Shown here: piece after piece, positions 6,218-11,186 of the stretch
How positions within the stretch are numbered: the first letter of the stretch is position 1
How the letters are laid out: the number at the start of each line of letters is the position of its first letter
Assembly (NCBI GenBank): GCA_026770585.1
Contig: MU646359.1
Span: 17,321-28,614 of the forward strand
Direction: 5' to 3'
Source of the DNA: Baffinella frigidus
Lineage: Eukaryota > Cryptophyceae > Cryptomonadales > Baffinellaceae
Length of the DNA: 11,294 nt
Notes under the pieces: model-generated
Seen by the model: the letters and a program-made list of their open reading frames with translations, nothing else
Told to the model about the DNA's origin: nothing
The model's database searches: none
Made by a program: the position numbers and the translations under genes

Positions 6218-6449
6218 AGCGACTCCTCCACGCCGGAGGGCTCCGACTGGCGCCAGGCGGTGAGCACCAGAGAGAGAGAGGGAGAGAGAGAGAGAACACG
6301 AGAGAGAGAGAGAGAGAGAGAAAGAGAGATAGTCTCTCTCCCTCGGCTCTCTCAGCTCGCTCATCTCTCCCTCTCTCTCCCTCCCTGTCCATCTCTCTCT
6401 CTTATGTCCCTCTCTCTTTCTCTCTCTCGCACCACCCATCAGCATCGCA
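6218..6449 (+). repeat. GA/CT hairpin unit 1
   Basis: About 50 bp of leader (AGCGACTCCTCCACGCC, GGCGCCAGGCGGTGAGCA), then a purine tract (AG)n at 6269-6330, then a pyrimidine tract (CT)n at 6332-6428, then CACCACCCATCAGCATCGC. The facing GA and CT tracts can pair into a stem of more than 50 bp. Homopurine-homopyrimidine runs of this length can also form triplex DNA. All six frames here are dominated by Arg-Glu or Ser-Leu dipeptides, which explains the 100-260-residue open frames on both strands. None is a gene. Confidence 0.9.
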
Positions 6450-6655
6450 AGCGACTCCTCCACGCCGAAGGGCTCCGATTGGCGCCAGGCGATGAGCAAC
6501 AGAGAGAGAGAGAGAGAGAGCACGAGAGAGAGAGAGAGAGAGAGAGAGTCTCCCCCCCTCGTCTCTCCCGTCCCTCTCTCTCTCTCTCCCTCCCTCTCTC
6601 TCTCTCTCGTATGCCCCTCTCTCTCTCTCTCTCTCGCAACACCCATCAGCATCGC
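6450..6655 (+). repeat. GA/CT hairpin unit 2
   Basis: Direct repeat of unit 1, joined to it without a gap. The leader differs at a few bases (GAAGGG for GAGGGG-type changes), the (AG)n tract is 6501-6548 and the (CT)n tract 6548-6636, and the tail CACCCATCAGCATCGC is the same. The leader and tail are better conserved than tract length, as expected if only the microsatellites slip. Confidence 0.9.
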
Positions 6656-6752
6656 TCTTCTCGCGTGACCCGCTCCACGCCTCCCCTGACATCCAAGCCA
6701 TCTGGGCAGGGGCTCGGCTCCCGGGGCTCAGTCGCGCGCCCGTCCTACGCCA

Positions 6753-6780
6753 GCACGCCTGCAGGTTAATCCGGGCACAT
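6753..6780 (+). repeat. GCACGCCTGCAGGTTAATCC repeat, copy 1
   Basis: The 28-bp block GCACGCCTGCAGGTTAATCC plus GGGCACAT is repeated at 7289-7316 with one mismatch. Shorter relatives are at 7449 (GCACGCCTGTGGGTAATCC) and 7181. It abuts the foldback at 6790-6937. ATCCGGG-type text also begins the TIR at 9750, so this is probably a transposon end or a favoured insertion context. Confidence 0.7.
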
Positions 6781-6789
6781 TCATAGGCT

Positions 6790-6937
6790 AACGGCCTGAA
6801 AATGGGGTGGTTAGGCATACGGCATTGCCTAGGACCTCCTACCGTAGGCCGAGGGATCCTAGGACCAAAAAGTCTCGGCCTACGGTAGGAGGTCCTGGGC
6901 AATGCCGTAGGCCTAACTACCCCATTTTCAGGCCGTT
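6790..6937. mobile_element. Foldback with 64-bp arms and 20-bp loop
   Basis: 6790-6853 and 6874-6937 are inverted copies with only 3 differences in 64. The arms run from AACGGCCTGAAAATGGGG to CCTACCGTAGGCCGAG and the loop (6854-6873) holds a TCCTAGGA palindrome. Weaker similarity (TCATAGG against TCAATAGG) extends outwards on both sides. The near-identity of the arms implies recent origin or ongoing correction. The size and loop suit a MITE or hairpin small-RNA precursor. The CCTACCGTAGG within the arms recurs across the window. Confidence 0.85.
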
Positions 6938-7000
6938 GCCCTATTGACATCAAATATTTGTACCAGGATAGGGTGTTCCAACCTCGCGCAATTCGTACGC

Positions 7001-7183
7001 GCACGCCAGCACCTTAGCACCACGCACGCCAGCACCACGCCAGCACCAGCACCTCGTACGCGCACGCCAGCACCAATTCGTACGTCCATCTATCATATAT
7101 AGGAGAATTTGCTAGCCACCTCCTACCGTAGGGCGACCCGTAGGTCATACAATTCGCGCCTGGCCAATTTGCACGCCAGCACC
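7001..7183 (+). repeat. GCACGCCAGCACC minisatellite-like cluster
   Basis: GCACGCCAGCACC at 7001, 7024, 7062 and 7171, with extra CACGCCAGCACC and CAGCACC between. Two copies are preceded by TCGTACGC. A perfect CCTACCGTAGGG lies at 7122-7133. The spacing is irregular, so it is a clustered rather than strict tandem repeat. Confidence 0.8.
7083..7103 (+). repeat. 21-bp TATATA-containing motif, direct copy
   Basis: CGTCCATCTATC followed by ATATATAGG, the exact reverse complement of 3813-3833, with no similarity outside. A shared 21-mer about 3.3 kb away in opposite orientation indicates a dispersed element fragment or the same TSS-like signal. No gene follows to support a promoter. Confidence 0.6.
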
Positions 7184-7210
7184 TCCGCTGGTAATCCCAC
7201 ATGGAAACAC

Positions 7211-7440
7211 TTTTGATTTGTAAAATTGGATTCAATCAAAACTGCTACACGTTTGCTTTACCATTACTAGTAGTAAAGATCGTTCTGAGCACGCCTGCAG
7301 GTTAATCCAGGCACATCATTTAACTCAATGGATTTGTGCCATGAGAAAATTACATCACCGAAGGCTCATACTAGTAATAGTAAAGCAACTGTGTAGTAAT
7401 TTTCACTGTCCGAATTCAGTAAATTAAATATGTTCCCGGT
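7211..7440. mobile_element. Nested inverted-repeat element
   Basis: A clear 28-bp pair, 7245-7272 against 7369-7396, differs at 3 positions and reads CTACAC…GCTTTA…ATTACTAGTA. Pairing continues more loosely outwards: GGATTC on the left faces GAATTC on the right, and AACACTTTTGATTT faces AAATTAAATATGTT. This gives an element of about 230 bp ending near TTCCCGG. The middle holds copy 2 of the GCACGCCTGCAGG block (7289-7316), apparently inserted. The right half, with GTGTAGTAATTTTCAC, is shared with 9111-9126. Confidence 0.65.
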
Positions 7441-7669
7441 TCAAGGTGGCACGCCTGTGGGTAATCCGCACAGGTTTTGTATCGGGTTAAAGCGCGCGGC
7501 CCACCGAGACAAAAGTCGAGAGTGGAACGTCTCAAAGCAAAAGTGGAACCTCTGTTAACTTAAAAAGTAACAGTGGGAAACCGCCTGAAGACGCTTGGGT
7601 TGACATTTCCGGTACCGCGGGAAACGTTGCGGCGCGTTGAATTGAGGCGCTTTGCAGGCGGCTTTGCTT

Positions 7670-7768
7670 TACTATTAGTGGTGGAGCCTGCTGTGTGGTA
7701 ATTTTCATTGCCCCCATTCGTTAAATTAAATAATTTATCCGGTCGAAGTTGGCGCGGGGTTCTACGTT
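7670..7768 (+). repeat. TIR-element relative, half copy
   Basis: CTATTAGTGGTGGAGCC, GTGTGGTAATTTTCATTG, ATTCGTTAAATTAAATAA and CCGGTCGAAG follow the order of the right half of the element at 7211-7440. The end is GGCGCGGGGTTCTAC, also seen at 8185, 8390 and 8417. This appears to be a solo end of the same element family. Confidence 0.6.
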
Positions 7769-7772
7769 CTCT

Positions 7773-7790
7773 CCCCCCCCCCCCCGGATA
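7773..7790 (+). repeat. C13 homopolymer and CGGATATCCG palindrome
   Basis: Thirteen C residues, followed at once by the 10-bp palindrome CGGATATCCG, which includes the last C of the run. The run length should be treated as uncertain, since homopolymers are prone to sequencing error. Confidence 0.7.
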
Positions 7791-7835
7791 TCCGTAGGGG
7801 AGGTGGTTAGAATTCCAAGGCAATGGATAAGATTT

Positions 7836-7892
7836 TAGTACGCATCGTTTAGTTGGACTGTGTTTGGGAAGTCCCCGGAACCTGCTAAGTGG
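7836..7892 (+). repeat. ATCGTTTAG…CTGCTAAGTGG repeat, copy 1
   Basis: About 56 bp with TAGTAC, ATCGTTTAG, TGGAC and GCTAAGTGG in order. Two more copies at 7967-8022 and 10438-10493 share ATCGTTTAGATGGA and GTGGCTGCTAAGT. Its right end is also the left arm of the hairpin at 7882-7917. Confidence 0.75.
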
Positions 7893-7917
7893 TGTGGTGT
7901 GTTTAACCACTTAGCAG
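7882..7917. repeat. 12-bp perfect hairpin
   Basis: CTGCTAAGTGGT (7882-7893) and its exact complement ACCACTTAGCAG (7906-7917), separated by 12 bases. Because CTGCTAAGT is the conserved end of the 56-bp repeat, this hairpin looks like two such ends facing each other. Confidence 0.8.
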
Positions 7918-7966
7918 CGCCTGTTGGCTATCATTTGAAGCCCCTTACCTTGATATGATTGGCAAC

Positions 7967-8022
7967 GTGTACCAGAATCGTTTAGATGGACACATCATCG
8001 AAGGCCCCGGTGGCTGCTAAGT
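7967..8022 (+). repeat. ATCGTTTAG…CTGCTAAGT repeat, copy 2
   Basis: Contains ATCGTTTAGATGGA, TCGAAGGCCCC and GTGGCTGCTAAGT, matching copies at 7836 and 10438. It adjoins the inverted repeat starting at 8024. Confidence 0.75.
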
Positions 8023-8023
8023 T

Positions 8024-8165
8024 CATCTCGAAAGATAACTGAATCGGTTCCCTAATTGGCGTTTCCATTTAATTGGGAGGTCTAATTAAATCTACTATGC
8101 CCTAACTAATTTCTCCTATTCAACCTCCTATTCAACTGCAAGTGATTCAGTCATCTCCCGAGATG
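8024..8165. mobile_element. Short element with 22-bp inverted ends
   Basis: 8024-8045 (CATCTCGAAAGATAACTGAATC) is inverted at 8144-8165 with 3 mismatches in 22. The AT-rich interior has a CCTATTCAACCTCCTATTCA duplication at about 8116-8135 and AATTGG and AATTGGG blocks. At 142 bp it is MITE-sized. No target duplication is evident. Confidence 0.6.
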
Positions 8166-8207
8166 AAAGTGGTGGGGGGCTTCGCAGGTGACGCGGGGTT
8201 CTACTTG

Positions 8208-8275
8208 ACTATTAGTAGTTGAGCCTTGTGTGCATAGCCCCAATTCGTTCAATGAAATGATGTTCCCGGACGTGG
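8208..8275 (+). repeat. TIR-element relative, second half copy
   Basis: CTATTAGTAGTTGAGCC, TGTGTGCATAGCCCC, ATTCGTTCAATGAAATGATG and TTCCCGGACG follow the same order as 7670-7768 and the right half of 7211-7440. It is preceded at 8188 by ACGCGGGGTTCTAC. A further decayed end (AAGCATGTTATCGGATGAAGG) is at 8370-8388. Confidence 0.55.
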
Positions 8276-8386
8276 AGAACCCTGCTGGTACAAACCGGAC
8301 GTGCCAGGTTCAAATCGGAATTACCATCTACTTTTACCCGTAGTATTCTCAGTCCGGGCGCGGAATTAAAGCATGTTATCGGATGA

Positions 8387-8460
8387 AGGTGGCGCGGGGT
8401 TCTACGGAGGCGAAGGTGGCGCGGGGTTCTATGGAGCCTCCGCAGAACCCCGCGCCACCT
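8387..8460. repeat. AGGTGGCGCGGGGTTCT, two direct and one inverted copy
   Basis: The 17-mer is exact at 8387-8403 and 8414-8430, and its exact reverse complement is at 8444-8460, leaving a 13-base loop that holds GGAGCCTCCGC. It forms a very GC-rich 17-bp stem. Related GGCGCGGGGTTCTAC occurs at 7751 and ACGCGGGGTTCTAC at 8188, in each case close to a TIR-element end. Confidence 0.85.
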
Positions 8461-8504
8461 CCCCCTCTGGAGGAGAGGAAGCCCTCTCGCGCTCCGTCGA
8501 TGGG

Positions 8505-8730
8505 TAAATCCTAAACCCCAAACCCCAAACTCCAAACCTCAACCCCCAAACCACAAACCCCAAACACTCCAAACACCAAACACCAAACACCAAACACCAA
8601 ACACCAGACACCAAACACCACACGACACACCCCAAACACCCCAACACCAAACACCACACCACAAACACCACACCCCACACCCCACAACCCACGCCCCACA
8701 CCCCACACCCCACACCCCAAACCCGAAACC
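8505..8730 (+). repeat. Heptamer array, units CCCCAAA, CAAACAC, CCCCACA
   Basis: Moves from TAAATCCTAAACCCC through CCCCAAA to a pure CCAAACA run (about 8566-8606), then to CCACACC and CCCCACA units, ending CCCCAAACCCGAAACC. A 7-bp register can be followed for much of its length. The minus strand stays open and reads as Gly-Val-Trp-Cys repeats, several false frames of about 80-100 residues. Confidence 0.9.
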
Positions 8731-8752
8731 AGGTACAACGACGTGAGGCGGG

Positions 8753-8834
8753 AGATCCAACGACTGAAGACGCACCTAGCGTCAGTCAAGGGCTCCACGG
8801 GCAACACGCCCCTCGCCTCTGCTCTGCCCCAGGT
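8753..8834 (+). repeat. 82-bp repeat R1
   Basis: Starts AGATCCAACG and ends CTGCTCTGCCCCAGGT, with GAAGACGCACCTAGCGTCAG in the middle. Copy R2 (8941-9022) differs at about six positions. The end resembles a 3' splice acceptor (pyrimidine tract then CAG), but copies continue in different reading frames, so an exon array is not supported. Confidence 0.85.
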
Positions 8835-8838
8835 TTCC

Positions 8839-8893
8839 GTTACCTTATCCGTAGGGACCCCCCCTATGTCCCTACGGGTTGCCTACCGTAGGG
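8839..8893 (+). repeat. CCTTATCCGTAGGGA hairpin module, copy 1
   Basis: CCGTAGGGA (8849-8857) and TCCCTACGG (8869-8877) form a perfect 9-bp stem with an 11-base loop of C7 and TATG. CCTACCGTAGGG follows. Other copies are at 9253, 9651 and 11001. It directly follows R1. Confidence 0.8.
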
Positions 8894-8940
8894 TCTATGG
8901 GTTACGTGTAGATGGACAGGCCCCTTCTCGCTCGGCAGCG

Positions 8941-9022
8941 AGATCTAACGGCTGAAGACGCACCTGGCGTCAGTCAAGGGCTCCACGGCCAACGCGCCCC
9001 TCGCCTCTGCTCTGCCCCAGGT
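8941..9022 (+). repeat. 82-bp repeat R2
   Basis: Near-identical to R1 over all 82 positions. The 106 bp between R1 and R2 hold the hairpin module, while the 102 bp after R2 hold an unrelated inverted repeat. The repeat therefore stays constant and the gaps vary. Confidence 0.85.
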
Positions 9023-9064
9023 TCATCCGGGCAAACTTATTTTACTTTCGGAGTCTGGCACAGC

Positions 9065-9124
9065 GAAAATTACTACACAAACGTTTTAATACTACTAGTA
9101 AGTCCGAAACGTGTAGTAATTTTC
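9065..9124. mobile_element. Inverted repeat GAAAATTACTACAC
   Basis: GAAAATTACTACAC (9065-9078) is inverted exactly at 9111-9124, with ACTACTAGTA in the loop. The element probably starts near TCATCCGGGCAAAC (9023), matching the ATCCGGG ends elsewhere. GTGTAGTAATTTTCAC at 9111-9126 is identical to 7391-7406, so it is a relative of the element at 7211-7440. Confidence 0.65.
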
Positions 9125-9189
9125 ACGCAGCTAGCGTGAGTCAAGGTCTCCACGAGCAACGCGCCCCTCGCTTCTGTTCTGCCCCAGGT
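9125..9189 (+). repeat. 82-bp repeat R3, left-truncated
   Basis: Keeps CTAGCGTGAGTCAAGG, CTCCACGAGCAAC, GCGCCCCTCGC and CTGCCCCAGGT but lacks the first part, which is replaced by the inverted element ending at about 9126. The insertion may have removed or hidden the 5' end. Confidence 0.75.
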
Positions 9190-9200
9190 CGGGCTCCTGA

Positions 9201-9223
9201 CCACACAGCGGGCTACGAAGGGA
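9201..9223 (-). repeat. 23-bp motif, inverted copy of 11074-11096
   Basis: The reverse complement matches 11074-11096 at 22 of 23 positions (core CGCTGTGTGG next to CCCTTCGTAG). Both sit within 200 bp of a CCTATG/CCCTACGG hairpin module, so the motif may be part of a larger degenerate unit. Confidence 0.65.
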
Positions 9224-9252
9224 TTTTCGGCCCAAATCGGGCCGACTTTCCT

Positions 9253-9301
9253 TCACCTTATCCGTATGAACCCCCCTATGCCCCTACGGGTTGCCTAATG
9301 G
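9253..9301 (+). repeat. CCTTATCCGTA hairpin module, copy 2
   Basis: CACCTTATCCGTATGAACCC and CCTATGCCCCTACGGGTTGCCTAA follow copy 1. The stem is weakened by changes on its left side (GTATGAA). It is followed directly by the 20-bp hairpin at 9303. Confidence 0.75.
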
Positions 9302-9302
9302 T

Positions 9303-9349
9303 TTCCCGCCGACTTGGAGCGGTTCTATCCCGCTCCAAGTCGGCGGGAA
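9303..9349. repeat. 20-bp perfect hairpin
   Basis: TTCCCGCCGACTTGGAGCGG (9303-9322) and its exact complement (9330-9349) with a 7-base loop, TTCTATC. The outer bases AATGG and AATCATT continue the symmetry loosely. Exact identity suggests recent formation or constraint. It abuts the TIR element at 9353. Confidence 0.85.
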
Positions 9350-9352
9350 TCA

Positions 9353-9548
9353 TTTTCTTCTGTGATTGACTTTACAAGTGTTTTTATCTGTTTTTTTGCG
9401 CCGCAGGCTGCCTAATTTCGAGCGACCTCTCGTACAAATGCCGTTAATTCCCGAGAAACGGAAAATCCGCAATCGAACGTCAATTGTTTCCACCAGAGAA
9501 ACGTTCGGCCGCGATAAAATCACTTGTAAAGTCGATCGCAGAAGAATA
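9353..9548. mobile_element. MITE-like element, 35-bp inverted ends
   Basis: TTCTTCTGTGATTGAC, TTTACAAGTG and TTTTATC at about 9354-9388 recur inverted at 9513-9548 with about four changes. The interior, about 120 bp, has no recognisable protein and holds CGAGAAACGG and AGAGAAACGTTCGG near-duplicates. The total is about 196 bp. It is inserted between the 20-bp hairpin and a TACCGTAGGG sequence. Confidence 0.75.
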
Positions 9549-9556
9549 CCGTAGGG

Positions 9557-9599
9557 ACTCCTGGAGCAACACGCCCCTCGCTGCTGCCTAGCCCTAGGT
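9557..9599 (+). repeat. 82-bp repeat R4, truncated
   Basis: Keeps GGAGCAACACGCCCCTCGCT and a diverged CTGCCTAGCCCTAGGT end. The 5' half is absent, replaced by TACCGTAGGGACTCCT. Confidence 0.65.
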
Positions 9600-9650
9600 C
9601 CGCTGCTGAGCGACTTTTGCACGAATTCAAACGCCAGAGTCTCCAAACCC

Positions 9651-9708
9651 GTTACCTTATCCTCTGGAAACCCCTCTATGTCCCTACGGTATTGCCTACC
9701 GTAGGGGG
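9651..9708 (+). repeat. CCTTATCC hairpin module, copy 3
   Basis: GTTACCTTATCC, CCCTCTATGTCCCTACGG, then TATTGCCTACCGTAGGGGG. The left side of the stem is mutated (TCTGGAAA), while CCTACCGTAGGG is intact at 9695-9706. Confidence 0.75.
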
Positions 9709-9745
9709 TTCCAAGAGCAACACGCCGCTCAGGGCGGGCCCCTGG
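9709..9745 (+). repeat. 82-bp repeat R5, short remnant
   Basis: TCCAAGAGCAACACGCCGCTC followed by GGGCGGGCCCCTGG. It matches only the central part of R1 and R2, and it meets the TIR element at 9750. Confidence 0.55.
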
Positions 9746-9749
9746 TTTA

Positions 9750-9898
9750 ATCCGGGGACATGTTTAATTTAAAAGAAAATGGATCCCTATTTGTTCATAG
9801 GAGGTAGATGAAAACCAATAAGGCCCTTGGTAAATTTAATTAGGGCCAGAATTCGGTTCGATAGGCCATTTTCTTTTAAATCAAACATGTTCCCGGAT
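9750..9898. mobile_element. MITE-like element, 33-bp inverted ends (ATCCGGGAACAT)
   Basis: 9750-9782 and 9866-9898 are inverted copies differing at 2 of 33 positions, reading ATCCGGGAACATGTTT and ATTTAAAAGAAAATGG. The interior is about 83 bp. Similar ends, GTTCCCGG preceded by AT-rich bases, occur at 7430 and 8265, marking this as the best-preserved member of that family. GGTTTA before and GGTTTG after might be a degraded target duplication. Confidence 0.8.
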
Positions 9899-10116
9899 GA
9901 GGTTTGATGGAATTTATGTGATGCCGCTCTCGAGCGGGGAGGGAACAAGTTTTAAAAAATGAAGGACTTTCACCTGAAAGCTATGCCCAGATTCTGGTCA
10001 TGGCTGTTTTACCTGTGCCGAGCTCGCTCGAGCGCGGCCATCAAATCGCAAACCTGATTTCGGGCCCGGAAATGGCTCCAATCCGCTTCTCGTCGCTCCA
10101 GCACTTGACGCTTTGT

Positions 10117-10225
10117 TAGGAACGATGCTAGGAACGATGGTAGAACCATCATTCCCAAGAGGGCCTTCGTTCCTAGGAACGGGCCATCGTTCCTAGGAAC
10201 GATGGCAAGGACGATGGGAGGGACG
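10117..10225. repeat. GGAACGATGG cluster with 22-bp perfect palindrome
   Basis: TAGGAACGATG occurs repeatedly on + and, inverted as CATCGTTCCTA, in the same cluster. CCATCGTTCC plus TAGGAACGATGG at 10184-10205 is a perfect 22-bp palindrome, and CGTTCCTAGGAACG at 10168-10181 a perfect 14-bp one. A perfect palindrome is the form of a dimeric protein binding site, but inverted copies of a short repeat give the same result. Confidence 0.8.
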
Positions 10226-10384
10226 TTGCAGCACCGTAATATGTTGATTTGCCCTGTAAGGAAGTTTTGCGATAAAATGCGTGTAGTGCGGATCGACAGC
10301 AACATGGCAACCATTTATTGCCTTCCGTGAAGGGAAGTTGTCCGACGGGCTTGCTGGGTGGCTGGGAGCATCACTTATAGCAGG

Positions 10385-10434
10385 CGCCGAATTCCTTCCC
10401 CCCCGGAAACGCCGAGTTCCTTCCCCCCCGGAAA
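10385..10434 (+). repeat. 25-bp tandem repeat, two copies
   Basis: CGCCGAATTCC then TTCCCCCCCGGAAA, at 10385-10409 and 10410-10434, differing at one base (A to G). Confidence 0.9.
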
Positions 10435-10437
10435 ATC

Positions 10438-10493
10438 TAGTACAAATCGTTTAGATGGATTGTATCCGTGAAGCCCCCCGTGGCTGCTAAGTG
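10438..10493 (+). repeat. ATCGTTTAG…CTGCTAAGTGG repeat, copy 3
   Basis: AAATCGTTTAGATGGA, CGTGAAGCCCCC and GTGGCTGCTAAGTGG match 7836-7892 and 7967-8022. It lies about 2.4 kb from them, in the same orientation, and beside the 25-bp repeat. Confidence 0.75.
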
Positions 10494-10801
10494 GAGCGGC
10501 CTAGCGCTCTCGTGGCCGGCTTATACAAAATCAAAGAATGCATCCTATGGTCGGCTCACACACAAATGCTAATTCCGTGTGTGGTGGCAGTCGCCTCTGG
10601 CGCGGACGTTCCCGGAGAATGGCGTTCCCTCCAACAGGTCTCGAGCCTCCCATCCATTTTCGAAGAAAAAAAGCTGCGTTTGCACGAGACTCCCACGACG
10701 GTTGACTTCACAACTTTCCATAGTACAAAGATTAGTCATCGCTCTGGTACGAAACGGGCCGAAGCAGGCCCCCCACTGCCATGCGTGTCCCCCGCGGGAA
10801 C
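10494..10801. other. Unassigned stretch, weak open frame only
   Basis: No repeat or inverted repeat of note. One + frame stays open from about 10491 to 11009 (roughly 170 codons), but it begins at GTG. It has an internal ATG at 10566, runs into two tandem repeats (10802-10889 and 10956-11003) and shows no family motif. I treat it as probably non-coding. A small lineage-specific gene cannot be excluded. Confidence 0.4.
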
Positions 10802-10889
10802 TAACCGACCTGTGTGTTTCTTTTTTTTGTGTAACCGACCCGTGTGTTTATTTTTTTGTGTAACCGATCCTTGTATTTCTTGTTATGTG
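10802..10889 (+). repeat. 29-30-bp tandem repeat, three copies
   Basis: TAACCGACCTGTGTGTTTC and a T-rich run ending GTG, at 10802-10831, 10832-10860 and 10861-10889, with increasing divergence to the right. In the open + frame it gives similar Cys- and Phe-rich peptide segments, although the first unit is 30 bp and the others 29 bp, so the frame shifts between copies. Confidence 0.85.
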
Positions 10890-10955
10890 TCCGTTTCTTG
10901 TTTTCGAAGCGTTTTTGATTTGTGTTCCCTGGGCTGGACGCTCCCATGCAACACT

Positions 10956-11003
10956 CCGGAACCATATCCGGAACCATATCCGGAACCATATCCGGAACCA
11001 TAT
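10956..11003 (+). repeat. 12-bp tandem repeat CCGGAACCATAT, four copies
   Basis: Four exact CCGGAACCATAT units. Each encodes a four-residue repeat (PEPY on +, VPDM on -). The last leads straight into the hairpin module copy at 11001, whose CATATCCGTAGGAACC may have seeded the expansion. Confidence 0.95.
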
Positions 11004-11046
11004 CCGTAGGAACCCCCCTATGTCCCTACGGTATTACCTACCGTAA
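11001..11046 (+). repeat. TATCCGTAGGAACC hairpin module, copy 4
   Basis: CCGTAGGAACCCCCCTATG then TCCCTACGG form an imperfect stem. GTATTACCTACCGTAA follows as in the copies at 8839 and 9651. CTATGGTT after it matches copy 1's CTATGGGTT. Confidence 0.8.
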
Positions 11047-11073
11047 GTGCTATGGTTCGGTATATTCACGAAT

Positions 11074-11096
11074 TCCCTTCGTAGTCCGCTGTGTGG
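11074..11096 (+). repeat. 23-bp motif shared with 9201-9223
   Basis: TCCCTTCGTAGTCCGCTGTG plus TGG, inverted relative to 9201-9223 with one mismatch. Confidence 0.65.
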
Positions 11097-11186
11097 CTCC
11101 GGAAACTGTGTTGGAGCCCCAACAGACAAAGCCAGCGGCGACAGCCCTCCCCCTGAAGTCCCCCCCTCAGGGCATTCCCCCCCCCC

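Noticed and set aside
5987-6769. Open frame of about 260 codons on + and overlapping 177-200-codon frames on -
   Set aside because: Mostly Arg-Glu and Ser-Leu dipeptides produced by GA and CT microsatellites, which contain no stop codons in most frames. Long frames are open on both strands at once, a sign of simple repeat.
8289-8326. Possible tRNA or tRNA-derived SINE promoter (TGGTACAAAC and GGTTCAAATC boxes)
   Set aside because: The GGTTCAAATC fits a B-box, but the A-box is poor, no acceptor or anticodon stem can be drawn and there is no A- or T-rich tail.
8429-8807. Minus-strand frames rich in Gly-Val-Trp-Cys
   Set aside because: Direct translation of the CAAACAC and CCCCACA heptamer array. 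A 7-bp unit cycles through all frames and lacks stops on that strand.
8800-8834. 3' splice acceptor-like end (CTCTGCTCTGCCCCAGGT) suggesting a repeated exon
   Set aside because: The copies lead into different, mostly hairpin sequences with no shared downstream reading frame and no matching donor arrangement.
10009-10314. Minus-strand open frame of about 101 codons
   Set aside because: It overlaps the GGAACGATG palindrome cluster, has no known motif and its length is within chance expectation.
10491-11009. Open frame of about 172 codons on +
   Set aside because: It starts at GTG, has no recognised domain, and its last third is two tandem repeats (29-30 bp and 12 bp). Its left end lies in a dispersed repeat. 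I could not support it as a gene.
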